Source: Hydrogenothermaceae bacterium (lineage in GTDB: Bacteria > Aquificota > Aquificae > Hydrogenothermales > Hydrogenothermaceae). From it: a DNA stretch of 21,821 nt. Positions 14,781 to 21,821 of the stretch are shown piece after piece. The stretch covers positions 1 to 21,821 of the forward strand of contig JALSSE010000038.1 in assembly GCA_026984415.1 (NCBI GenBank). Direction: 5' to 3'. The notes beneath the pieces were generated by a model, which did no database searches, had not been told where the DNA came from, and saw only the letters and a program-made list of their open reading frames with translations. The stretch's first letter is position 1; every line of letters starts with the position of its first letter. The translations under genes and the position numbers were made by a program.

Positions 14781-16034
14781 ATGTCAGATAAAATAGATGT
14801 AAAACTTACAGTAGAACTTGCACATCAATGTGTAAAATGTTCTGCCTGTAGGTCAGTATGTCCTACTTACAGTGTAGTCAAAGAAGAAAGGTCTTCACCA
14901 AGAGGAAGATTGTCCCTTGCTGAAGCTGTAGTAGACGGCTTAATCCCAATGGACGAAGACATTATAGCCCAGTGGAACCAGTGTGCAATGTGTAGAAGAT
15001 GTGAGTGGATTTGTCCTAACGAGGTTGAGTATAAAGAAATAATGTTTAGAGCCAGACATATGGCAAAACAGGAAACAAAAAAGAAAGATTACTTTAAGTG
15101 GGCTGTATTTAAAGGTTTAGGTATGATGGGAAGCCCAATGACAAAAATAGGAATGAAATTCGCACCGGGATTGATGGATGCATACGGAAAGCTCTTCGGA
15201 AAAGAAGTTCCAGAGTACAATGCAGTATACGTTGATGTTGGAATTCCAAAGTATGCAAAACTTATGCCTAAACCTACTGCAAAACCTTTTGGAATAAGGG
15301 GAAAAGAAGTTAAAGCAAAAGATTCAAAAGGGAGACTTCTTTTCTTTACTGGTTGTATGATTGATGCCTTTTACGGAAAAACCGGTGAAAGTGTTTTAAA
15401 ACTTATGGAAAAAGCTGGCTACGATGTAGTGGTTCCTAAAAATATAAGATGTTGTGGTGCTCCTCACCTTTACAGTGGAGAAGTTGAAGCCTTTGAAAAA
15501 CTAATGGAACATAACAAGGAAGAGATTGATAAGTACGATTTTGATGCAATAGTTGTTGCCTGCCCAACCTGTGGTGGAGCGTTAAGCGAAGAATACAAAT
15601 ATCCAGTAAAAGATTTTGCTGAAATATTAAGGGAAGAAGGATTTTTCACTTTCAAAGGGGAAGGGGAAAAGGTTTCATTCCATTTTCCTTGCCATTCTTA
15701 TACTGCTATGAGTACAGACCCTAATGTTTACAGGGATGTATTAAAAAATGTAAAAAATGCAGAATATGTTGAAGGTGAAGAAGCTATGATGTGCTGTGGT
15801 TTTGCAGGTTATTTCTCTGTTGCAAACTATGAAGTAGCATCAGAACTACAAAAAAGGAAAATTGATGATTTAAGAAAAACAGAAGCAACTTATGTTTTAA
15901 GTGATTGTCCAGGGTGTGTTTTTAATATAGCAGATGGTATGTATAAACACGGACACAGTAAAAATGTAAAAGTTATACATTTAGCAGATTATCTTGCAGA
16001 CAGATTGATAGAAGAAGAGGAAGCCTCAAAATAA
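14781..16034 (+). CDS. Fe-S oxidoreductase with two [4Fe-4S] motifs and two CCG domains (HdrD/GlpC/GlcF-like)
   Basis: Electron-transfer subunit of the kind found with heterodisulfide reductases, glycerol-3-phosphate and glycolate oxidases. The ATG at 14781 was chosen because AAAGGAGGA is 6 bases before it; an upstream ATG at 14727 lies inside the winged-helix gene. Two ferredoxin clusters are expected from Cys17-x2-Cys20-x2-Cys23-x3-Cys27 and Cys68-x2-Cys71-x2-Cys74-x3-Cys78. Two CCG repeats follow: Cys192, Cys224-Cys225, Cys261, Cys264, and then Cys304, Cys338-Cys339, Cys376, Cys379. These may bind a noncubane cluster, as in HdrB. No membrane helix is seen in its 417 residues. No flavin dehydrogenase or cytochrome partner gene is adjacent, so its electron donor and acceptor are unknown. 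Assignment to GlpC, GlcF, HdrD or DsrK cannot be settled by sequence alone. Confidence 0.88.
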   Translation: MSDKIDVKLTVELAHQCVKCSACRSVCPTYSVVKEERSSPRGRLSLAEAVVDGLIPMDEDIIAQWNQCAMCRRCEWICPNEVEYKEIMFRARHMAKQETKKKDYFKWAVFKGLGMMGSPMTKIGMKFAPGLMDAYGKLFGKEVPEYNAVYVDVGIPKYAKLMPKPTAKPFGIRGKEVKAKDSKGRLLFFTGCMIDAFYGKTGESVLKLMEKAGYDVVVPKNIRCCGAPHLYSGEVEAFEKLMEHNKEEIDKYDFDAIVVACPTCGGALSEEYKYPVKDFAEILREEGFFTFKGEGEKVSFHFPCHSYTAMSTDPNVYRDVLKNVKNAEYVEGEEAMMCCGFAGYFSVANYEVASELQKRKIDDLRKTEATYVLSDCPGCVFNIADGMYKHGHSKNVKVIHLADYLADRLIEEEEASK

Positions 16035-16047
16035 TAGGCTTCCTTTT
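16018..16047 (+). terminator. Rho-independent terminator after the Fe-S protein gene
   Basis: A 9-bp perfect stem, AGGAAGCCT (16018-16026) with AGGCTTCCT (16036-16044), has a 9-base loop and four T at its foot. The 5' arm overlaps the last codons of the Fe-S protein, and the T run enters the stop codon of the convergent engB gene. On the opposite strand the stem is followed by CTTCTTC rather than a T tract, so it is probably a one-way terminator. Confidence 0.75.
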
Positions 16048-16639
16048 AATTTTGTTTATTTAGATTTAAGTATATATAAGAAACCAACTCTTTAATTCCC
16101 TTTCCTTCTTTTGCTGAAGTAAGGAAAACAGGAGTTTCTTTGTCTAAAGAAAGTGTTTCCCTTATCATTTTTTGAACTCTGGATTTTTCTTTCTGGTTTA
16201 ATTTGTCAACCTTTGTTGCAGCTATTACATAAGGAATATCAAGACTTTCAAGCCATTCTTTAGTTAAAATATCAAGTTTTGTAGGTTCGTATCTACTATC
16301 AACAAGCATAATAACAAAATTTAAATTTTCCCTGTTTAAAAAGTAAGCTTCTATCATGTCTTTCCATTTTTGCCTTTCAGCTTTTGATACAGAGGCATAA
16401 CCATAACCTGGCAAATCTACAAAGTAGATTTTATCATCAAGGGAAAAGAAATTTATCAGCCTTGTTTTCCCCGGTTTTGAACTGACCTTTGCAATAGCCC
16501 TTTTAAAAATAGCATTGATTAAAGAGGATTTACCAACATTTGAACGTCCAACCACAGCAACTTCTGGTTTTGTTGGTGGTGGGTAATCCTTTGGTTTAAC
16601 AGCACTTTTTATAAATTTAACCTGTTTTATTGTTGCCAT
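16046..16639 (-). CDS. engB: Ribosome biogenesis GTPase EngB (YsxC/YihA)
   Basis: Essential TRAFAC GTPase that helps assemble the large ribosomal subunit. All G motifs are visible: G1 GRSNVGKSSL at 31-40, G2 near the KPGKTR at 55-60, G3 DLPGYG at 75-80, G4 TKVDKLNQ and G5 TSAKEGKGI near the end. The 197-residue length is standard. The start ATG lies 2 bases after the clpX stop. As last gene of the tig-clpP-clpX-engB run, it is likely co-transcribed with the protein quality-control genes, a common arrangement in bacteria (tig-clpPX-lon-engB). Confidence 0.97.
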   Translation of the reverse strand: MATIKQVKFIKSAVKPKDYPPPTKPEVAVVGRSNVGKSSLINAIFKRAIAKVSSKPGKTRLINFFSLDDKIYFVDLPGYGYASVSKAERQKWKDMIEAYFLNRENLNFVIMLVDSRYEPTKLDILTKEWLESLDIPYVIAATKVDKLNQKEKSRVQKMIRETLSLDKETPVFLTSAKEGKGIKELVSYIYLNLNKQN

Positions 16640-16641
16640 TT

Positions 16642-17874
16642 TTAGCTTGCTTTTTCGTAGATAAGTATAGGCTCTTTTCTTCTTTTAACTACATCCTCAT
16701 CTACTATTACTTTTTTAACTCCTTTTTTCTGTGGAATTTCGTACATTATATCAAGCATGATTTCTTCTATTATTGACCTTAAACCTCTTGCCCCTGTTTT
16801 TCTTTCTATTGCTTCCCTTGCTATTTCTCTGATTGCTTCATCTGTAAATTCTAATTCAACACCGTCCATTGCAAGAAGTTTTTGATATTGTTTTATAAGT
16901 GCATTTTTTGGCTCTGTTAAAACTTTAACAAGTGCATCTTCATCTAACTGGTCAAGGGTTGCAACAACAGGAATTCTTCCAATAAATTCTGGTATTAATC
17001 CGTATTTAATTAAATCTTCAACCCTTACCTTTGAAATGAGATTTCCTTCTTTTTCTTCTTGTGAGCGTATTTCTGCACCAAAACCTATTGTTTTTTTACC
17101 TAACCTCTGCTTGATAATATCTTCAAGACCAACAAAAGCACCACCTAATATAAACAGAATGTTTGAAGTATCAAGCTGTATAAATTCCTGATGGGGATGT
17201 TTCCTTCCACCTTGAGGAGGAATGTTTGCAACTGTTCCTTCAATAATCTTTAAAAGAGCCTGCTGAACACCTTCACCAGATACATCCCTCGTAATAGATG
17301 GATTTTCTCCAGATTTTTTTGCAATTTTATCAATTTCATCTATATAAACGATACCTTTTTCTGCTTTTTCAAGGTCATAATCAGCTGCCTGAACAAGTCT
17401 TACCAATATACTCTCAACATCTTCACCAACGTATCCAGCTTCTGTTATATTTGTTGCATCTGCAATTGCAAATGGAACATTCAGTATTTTTGCTAATGTT
17501 CTTGCAAGTAAAGTTTTACCTGAACCTGTTGGTCCAATTAAAAGAATATTACTTTTTTCTAATTCAACTTCCAAATCCTGTAGCTTTTCTTTAGACATTA
17601 TTCTTTTGTAATGGTTATAAACAGCTACAGAAAGTATTTTTTTAGCCCTTTCCTGTCCAATTACGTATTCGTCTAATTTTTTCTTTATTTCTACTGGAGT
17701 TGGAAGTGTAGAGATTTCCTCAAACTTTGCCTCTTCTAAATCTTCCTGTATTAACTGGCTACACTGGGAAACACAGTCATCACAGATGTATATGTCTCCT
17801 GGTCCTGCTATTAAAACTTTTGCTTCGTTCTGGGGTTTACCGCAAAACGAACATTTGTTTGGTTCATTACTCAT
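16642..17874 (-). CDS. clpX: ClpX ATPase subunit of the Clp protease
   Basis: Hexameric AAA+ unfoldase that feeds tagged or damaged proteins into ClpP. The N-terminal zinc domain has Cys8, Cys11, Cys31 and Cys34. The AAA+ module shows Walker A GPTGSGKT, the pore loop GYVGED and Walker B VYIDEIDK. The RKH loop ([10 protein letters not shown]) and the IGF-type loop region that docks on ClpP (KTIGFGAE) follow. The C-terminal small domain contains [15 protein letters not shown]. The 410 residues make a complete protein. It starts 6 bases after the clpP stop, and engB follows 2 bases later. Confidence 0.98.
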   Translation of the reverse strand: MSNEPNKCSFCGKPQNEAKVLIAGPGDIYICDDCVSQCSQLIQEDLEEAKFEEISTLPTPVEIKKKLDEYVIGQERAKKILSVAVYNHYKRIMSKEKLQDLEVELEKSNILLIGPTGSGKTLLARTLAKILNVPFAIADATNITEAGYVGEDVESILVRLVQAADYDLEKAEKGIVYIDEIDKIAKKSGENPSITRDVSGEGVQQALLKIIEGTVANIPPQGGRKHPHQEFIQLDTSNILFILGGAFVGLEDIIKQRLGKKTIGFGAEIRSQEEKEGNLISKVRVEDLIKYGLIPEFIGRIPVVATLDQLDEDALVKVLTEPKNALIKQYQKLLAMDGVELEFTDEAIREIAREAIERKTGARGLRSIIEEIMLDIMYEIPQKKGVKKVIVDEDVVKRRKEPILIYEKAS

Positions 17875-17880
17875 ATATTT

Positions 17881-18489
17881 TTATTCACCTCTTTTTTCTA
17901 TAACTTTGTCAATTAAACCGTATTCTTTTGCTTCCTGTGCAGACATAAAATAGTCCCTTTCTGTATCCTGTTCAACTTTTTCTACAGGTTGTCCTGTGTG
18001 TTTTGCTAAATACTCATTTAAGAGTTTTTTCATTCTTAAAATTTCTCTTGCATGGATTTCAATATCTGTTGCCTGACCCTGAAAACCACCTAAAGGCTGG
18101 TGAATCATAATCCTCGCATTTGGAAGTGCATATCTTTTTCCTTTAGCTCCTGCAGAAAGTAAAAACGCACCCATTGATGCAGCCTGTCCCATACATATTG
18201 TTGCAACGTCTGGTTTTATGTAGTTCATAGTATCAAAGATAGCTAAACCTGAGGTAACAACTCCACCAGGTGAGTTTATGTACATGTAGATATCTTTATC
18301 CGGGTCTTCAGCTTCTAAAAATAATAGCTGTGCCACAATTAGGTTTGCTATGTGGTCATCAATTGGAAATCCTAAAAGGATTATTCTATCTTTTAAAAGT
18401 CTTGAATAAATGTCGTAAGCCCTTTCTCCTCTTGGTGTCTGTTCTATTACTACTGGTACTAATTGGCTTACTATTTTATTTATATCCAT
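17881..18489 (-). CDS. clpP: ClpP protease subunit
   Basis: Self-compartmentalised serine protease forming a barrel of two heptamers with ClpX caps. The catalytic triad is Ser105 in GQAASMGAF, His130 in MIHQPLGG and Asp179 in DTERDYFMS. The oxyanion loop INSPGGVV is at 71-78. A short propeptide-like N-terminus precedes [20 protein letters not shown]. Length, 202 residues, matches the family. It lies 3 bases after the trigger factor stop and 6 before clpX, so the three are one transcriptional unit. Confidence 0.98.
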   Translation of the reverse strand: MDINKIVSQLVPVVIEQTPRGERAYDIYSRLLKDRIILLGFPIDDHIANLIVAQLLFLEAEDPDKDIYMYINSPGGVVTSGLAIFDTMNYIKPDVATICMGQAASMGAFLLSAGAKGKRYALPNARIMIHQPLGGFQGQATDIEIHAREILRMKKLLNEYLAKHTGQPVEKVEQDTERDYFMSAQEAKEYGLIDKVIEKRGE

Positions 18490-18492
18490 GTT

Positions 18493-19863
18493 TTATGCCT
18501 CCTTATTTTCAACTGCCTGTTCTTCTTTTTCTTCTTTTTGTTCTTCTTCAGCTTGAGCTTGCTGCTCAGCTTCTTGCTGTTCTTTTAATTTCTTTTCGTA
18601 TTCTTCCTTTGGAATTTCCTTAATATTAGCCTTCTCTGTTAAAAATTCAAGTACTTTCTTTCTTAAGATATTAAACCTAATAGTATCAAGTGCTCCCTGT
18701 TCTTCTAAGTATTTTCTTAAAGTTTCGGGGGTTGTTTGATATGCTTGAGCCATTTTTTGAATTTCTTCGTTTATTTCTTCATCGGAAACCTGTATGTTTT
18801 CTTTTTCTGCTATTTTATTAAATACAAAGCTTACCCTTACATTCTTTTCAGCTGTTTGTTTCAGATTTTCAAGGGCAGCCTCTATCATTTCTTTGTTAGG
18901 CTTTATTCCATAAGATTCTAACTGTTTAGCATATTCCTGAGCTAAGTATTCTGTTTCTGCATTTACAACTGATTCTGGAACTGGAAAGTCATATTCTTCT
19001 GCTATTTTATCAATAATTTTTTGTTCAATTTCCCTTTTCTTAATTTCTTCAAGTTCTTTTTCTAAGTCTTCCCTTATTTTTTTCTTTGCCTCTTCTACAT
19101 TTTCTCCTAATCCAATTTCTTTAACAAATTCATCGTTAAACTCAGGAATTTCTTTTTTCATTACTTCTAAAACTTCTATTTCTACTGTTGCTTTTCCTTT
19201 TGGATTACCCTGTTCATCTATTAAATCTATATTTTCAACTTTTACCTTATCTCCAGCTTTTTTTCCAATTAAAGCATCTTCTAATTCTTTTCTTAATGTT
19301 CCTGCACCTATTACAGCTTCAAATATATCTTCCTCTTCTTCGCCACTTTCAGCAGTTATGTGGTATTTAATTTTTACAGTATCTCCAATTTCTATTTCTT
19401 TGTCTTCTGGAACAAATTTTGCATTTCTTTCTAATAAAGACTGGATAGCTTTTTCAACATCTTCATCTGAAACTTTTGTTTCTACCATTTCAACTTCTAT
19501 TCCTTCGTAATCTTTTAACTCAAACTCTGGTGCAACTTCAAATGTTATTTTAAATTTTAGTTTTTCATCATTTTCTAATGATATATCGCCGTAGTAAATT
19601 TGAGAAACAGGTTTCAGGTTATGCTCTTCTAAAATTTTAGGAAGGTATTTGTTTACGTACTGTTTTACTGCTTCTTCTGCAATGTAATCTTTGTATTTTG
19701 CTTTAATTACAGCTTTTGGAACTTTACCCTGTCTGAATCCCGGAACAGAGACTTTTTTACTTAAGTCTTTATAAATAGCTTCTACAATGTTTTTTACTTT
19801 TTCTCCCTCATCTTCAATAGTGAGAGTTTTTGTTAAATCTTTTGATTCTACTTCCACATTCAT
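18493..19863 (-). CDS. tig: Trigger factor, ribosome-associated chaperone
   Basis: ATP-independent chaperone that binds at the ribosome tunnel exit. The ribosome-docking loop GFRQGKVP is at 42-49. A prolyl-isomerase (FKBP-like) domain spans about 155-240, starting IGDTVKIKYHI. The long helical chaperone arms make up the C-terminal half, and the tail beyond about 430 is a highly acidic Glu/Gln-rich stretch. Length, 456 residues, is within range. AAAGGAG lies 7 bases before the ATG at 19863. It heads the tig-clpP-clpX-engB operon. The promoter is probably in the 124-bp gap upstream. Confidence 0.97.
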   Translation of the reverse strand: MNVEVESKDLTKTLTIEDEGEKVKNIVEAIYKDLSKKVSVPGFRQGKVPKAVIKAKYKDYIAEEAVKQYVNKYLPKILEEHNLKPVSQIYYGDISLENDEKLKFKITFEVAPEFELKDYEGIEVEMVETKVSDEDVEKAIQSLLERNAKFVPEDKEIEIGDTVKIKYHITAESGEEEEDIFEAVIGAGTLRKELEDALIGKKAGDKVKVENIDLIDEQGNPKGKATVEIEVLEVMKKEIPEFNDEFVKEIGLGENVEEAKKKIREDLEKELEEIKKREIEQKIIDKIAEEYDFPVPESVVNAETEYLAQEYAKQLESYGIKPNKEMIEAALENLKQTAEKNVRVSFVFNKIAEKENIQVSDEEINEEIQKMAQAYQTTPETLRKYLEEQGALDTIRFNILRKKVLEFLTEKANIKEIPKEEYEKKLKEQQEAEQQAQAEEEQKEEKEEQAVENKEA

Positions 19864-19987
19864 TCCTAATCTCCTTTAAATGTTTGTTTTTATAATAATT
19901 AAGTAGTATATCATATTAAGGGATTTTTAAGGGGAAATATTGATTGAAACAATTGATAAACAAGAAATAAAGGGAATGAATCCCTAT
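19864..19987 (-). promoter_or_regulatory. Upstream region of the tig-clpPX operon
   Basis: A 124-bp gap between ispH and tig, both on the minus strand. A TATACT on the minus strand (plus-strand 19905-19910) is a fair -10 for tig, about 40 bases before its start, but the sequence 17 bases further up (CCCTTA) is a poor -35. Transcription from ispH may also read through, as its hairpin at 19971-19985 is weak. No heat-shock element such as a CIRCE repeat was seen. Confidence 0.3.
19971..19985 (-). terminator. Weak hairpin after ispH
   Basis: Read on the minus strand, AGGGA-TTCAT-TCCCT makes a 5-bp stem with a 5-base loop, directly after the ispH stop, followed by the T-rich TTATTTCTT. The stem is short and the T run is broken, so it may only partly stop transcription. 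Confidence 0.35.
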
Positions 19988-20845
19988 TTAACTGTTTGTT
20001 ATCTCCTTTATTTTTTCTACCACTTCCTGTATAATCCAGTCAGGAGTTGATGCTCCTGCACTTACCCCTATATTTTCCGCATTTTCAAACCATTCTTTTT
20101 TTAATTCATCAGCCTTTTCTATATGGTATGTATTTGGATTTAAAGCCCTTGATATCTGGGCAAGTCTATTTGTGTTTCCACTGTGTTTTCCACCAATTAT
20201 AATCATAACATCAACAGTTGGAGATATTTTCTTAACTTCTTCCTGCCTTACAGATGTAGCGTCACATATAGTGTTAAATACTTTAAGCTCTTCAACATTT
20301 GAAGCTATGTATCCAATTGCCTGTTCGAAAAAGTCTTCACTCTGTGTTGTCTGGGCAACAACTCCAATTTTATTTCTTCTTGGCATTTTTTGAACTAATT
20401 CTTCAAAGTTTTGAACTACAATCCCTTTTCCATTAACTTCCCTGAGATGACCTAAAATTCCAATAACTTCAGGATGTCCTTCTTCTCCAATAATTATTAC
20501 AAAGTATCCTTCTTCTACAAGCTGGCGAACTTTATCGTGTACTTTTTTAACAAAAGGACAGGTTGCATCTAAAACTTTTACCCCTGATTCTTGAAGTCTC
20601 CTTTCTTCTTCTGGAGGAACTCCATGGGAACGGATAATAACCGTGTCTCCTTCTTTTAAAGACTGTTTGTCATCAAGTTGTTTAACGTTTAATCTTTCTA
20701 AAAATGAAACAACCTGTTTATTATGTATGATGGGACCATCAGTATAAGCACCACCTAACTTTTCTCCTGCATCTTTTGCCATATCTACAGCAATTTTAAC
20801 ACCGAAACAAAATCCTGCTGATTCTGCCACTTTTATATTAGCCAT
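19988..20845 (-). CDS. ispH: 4-hydroxy-3-methylbut-2-enyl diphosphate reductase
   Basis: Last step of the MEP pathway: a [4Fe-4S] enzyme that turns HMBPP into IPP and DMAPP. The three cluster cysteines are Cys13, Cys96 and Cys194. The substrate-handling residues known for the family are present: His41, His74, His124 and Glu126 (in EEGHPEV). The N-terminal GFCFGV and the SAGASTPDW block near the C-terminus are typical. The length of 285 residues is normal, without the fused ribosomal S1 domain some bacteria have. An AGAGAGGTG sequence precedes the ATG. It starts 15 bases after the acyltransferase gene and is probably co-transcribed with it. Confidence 0.97.
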   Translation of the reverse strand: MANIKVAESAGFCFGVKIAVDMAKDAGEKLGGAYTDGPIIHNKQVVSFLERLNVKQLDDKQSLKEGDTVIIRSHGVPPEEERRLQESGVKVLDATCPFVKKVHDKVRQLVEEGYFVIIIGEEGHPEVIGILGHLREVNGKGIVVQNFEELVQKMPRRNKIGVVAQTTQSEDFFEQAIGYIASNVEELKVFNTICDATSVRQEEVKKISPTVDVMIIIGGKHSGNTNRLAQISRALNPNTYHIEKADELKKEWFENAENIGVSAGASTPDWIIQEVVEKIKEITNS

Positions 20846-20860
20846 TTTTACACCTCTCTT

Positions 20861-21475
20861 TTAATCTCTAAGAGATTTTATCTTTTCCATTATATCTAAT
20901 GAAATTTCATCTATTTTATGGGATTTATTATAATTTATCGGTTTACCAAACTTCACTTTTATATCCGATGTAAATAATTTAGGAAATTTAGCTCCAACAG
21001 GTAGTACTTTATCTGTTCCTTCTATTAATGCAGGAACAACTGGAACATTACCCTTTGAAACTAAAAGTCCTACTCCTTTTTGCGGTTTTGAAAACTGGCC
21101 GGGCTTACTCCTTGTTCCTTCAGGAAAAATTGTAATACACTGGTTGTCTTTTAGAGCCTGTAAAGATTTTTTTAAAGAAGAAGTATCCCTACCGTTTCTG
21201 TTTACAGGAATTGCCCCTGCACCTGTTATAAACCATCCTAAAAGTGGAACTTCAAAAAGGCTCTTTTTTGCTAAAAACATAAGAGGTCTTCCTGCCACAA
21301 GGTTTAAAACAAAAGGATCTAAATTACTCCTGTGGTTAGAAGCTATAATCAATCCACCTTCTTTTGGTATGTTTTCTTTTCCTTCAACCTTGATTTTTAA
21401 TAATTTTATGAAAAGTGGTGCTATTTTATAAAAATAACGATAGCCCCTTTCTGAATAGTACCTGTTTCCTTCCAA
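20861..21475 (-). CDS. 1-acyl-sn-glycerol-3-phosphate acyltransferase (PlsC family)
   Basis: Membrane-associated acyltransferase that probably adds the second acyl chain to lysophosphatidic acid. The catalytic HX4D motif is His48-x4-Asp53 (NHRSNLDP), and the glycerol-phosphate site is FPEGTRS at 117-123. PVVPALIEGTDKVLP fits motif IV. A short hydrophobic N-terminal stretch (about 12-27) may be a membrane-contact helix. At 204 residues it is on the short side but complete. The start is TTG at 21475 with AAGGGG 11 bases upstream; no ATG is available near by. It follows the endonuclease III-like gene by 18 bases. The acyl specificity is unknown. Confidence 0.9.
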   Translation of the reverse strand: MEGNRYYSERGYRYFYKIAPLFIKLLKIKVEGKENIPKEGGLIIASNHRSNLDPFVLNLVAGRPLMFLAKKSLFEVPLLGWFITGAGAIPVNRNGRDTSSLKKSLQALKDNQCITIFPEGTRSKPGQFSKPQKGVGLLVSKGNVPVVPALIEGTDKVLPVGAKFPKLFTSDIKVKFGKPINYNKSHKIDEISLDIMEKIKSLRD

Positions 21476-21493
21476 GTTAAGTATTACCCCTTT

Positions 21494-21821
21494 TTAATCT
21501 ATTATTTTACTGCAAATGTCTTTTAAAATACATTCTGAACATTCAGGTTTTTTTCTGCAAATATTTTTTCCATGTTCAACAATAAGTGCGTGGTATTCTT
21601 TATAAATTTCAATACTTTCTGGTAAATTTTCTTTAAATATAAGTTGAAGATTATCATATTCAATATCTTTTTCAATAATCCCAATCCTTGAAAAAATCCT
21701 TTTTGTATAAGCATCTATAACAAAATAAGGTTTATCTAACCCGTAAAGAAGTATACTGTCTGCTGTTTCTTTTCCAATACCTTTTATACTTAATAAAAAC
21801 TCCCGTGTAATTTTTTCTTTG
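21494..21821 (-). CDS. Endonuclease III-like DNA glycosylase, C-terminal part (partial)
   Basis: HhH-GPD superfamily base-excision repair protein, cut by the right edge so that its N-terminus is missing; 109 codons are visible. The helix-hairpin-helix reads LLSIKGIGKETADSIL, followed by the catalytic-Asp segment FVIDAYTKRI. The position after the hairpin that is Lys in true Nth lyases is not Lys here. The C-terminus has four cysteines for a [4Fe-4S] cluster spaced C-x5-C-x2-C-x5-C, one residue shorter in the first gap than E. coli Nth. Both points fit the Nth-related subfamily that includes MagIII-type 3-methyladenine glycosylases better than Nth itself, though this is inference by eye. It leads the ispH group, 18 bases before the acyltransferase. 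Confidence 0.87.
   Translation of the reverse strand, partial: KEKITREFLLSIKGIGKETADSILLYGLDKPYFVIDAYTKRIFSRIGIIEKDIEYDNLQLIFKENLPESIEIYKEYHALIVEHGKNICRKKPECSECILKDICSKIID

Noticed and set aside
1..21821. CRISPR array, tRNA, rRNA or insertion sequence.
   Set aside because: No regularly spaced repeats, cloverleaf sequence or transposase ORF was found by reading both strands.

Overview
The window is AT-rich (about one third G+C by eye). Its proteins are rich in Lys, Glu and Ile, and its genes are tightly packed. Gene content and protein style suggest a thermophilic bacterium of the Aquificota, most like Hydrogenothermaceae such as Sulfurihydrogenibium. This is inference: there is no rRNA or other formal marker here. 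In support are a tryptophanyl-tRNA synthetase with a Cys pattern like the [4Fe-4S] TrpRS of Thermotoga, a short SpeD, a multi-cysteine Fe-S protein and a cell-envelope gene cluster carrying an intein.

Layout. (1) 1-535, minus strand: the N-terminal part of an unidentified, possibly sensory protein that runs off the left edge. (2) 666-6731, plus strand: a six-gene run, trpS, a PpiD/SurA-like periplasmic chaperone, a small protein that looks like an HD-domain fold without its metal ligands, rsmH, an ftsL-like gene and ftsI. Most junctions are overlapping or nearly so. The last three genes are a fragment of the division and cell wall (dcw) cluster. (3) 6735-12781, minus strand: a polysaccharide operon, read in the order glycosyltransferase, polysaccharide deacetylase, nucleotide-sugar 6-dehydrogenase, coiled-coil membrane protein. 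The dehydrogenase gene is split in frame by a 464-residue LAGLIDADG intein placed exactly before the catalytic cysteine. (4) 12936-13910, plus strand: a UDP-glucuronate 4-epimerase-like gene, divergent from that operon and ending at a clear terminator. Dehydrogenase and epimerase together could supply uronic-acid sugar nucleotides for a surface polysaccharide.

(5) 13936-14361, minus strand: speD (polyamine synthesis), with a good promoter in the 226-bp divergent region. That region also holds a perfect 7-bp inverted repeat. (6) 14588-16034, plus strand: a 63-residue winged-helix protein and a HdrD/GlpC/GlcF-type Fe-S protein, ending at a strong hairpin terminator. (7) 16046-21821, minus strand: an endonuclease III-like gene (cut by the right edge), a PlsC-type acyltransferase and ispH, then tig, clpP, clpX and engB with gaps of only a few bases. 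This last run is a protein quality-control operon.

No tRNA, rRNA, CRISPR array or insertion sequence was seen. No gene-free stretch exceeds 300 bases. The most notable feature is the intein, which makes the sugar-nucleotide dehydrogenase depend on protein splicing for its nucleophile environment. Next are the TrpRS with its insertion and Fe-S cysteines, and the ligand-less HD-like protein next to the division genes.
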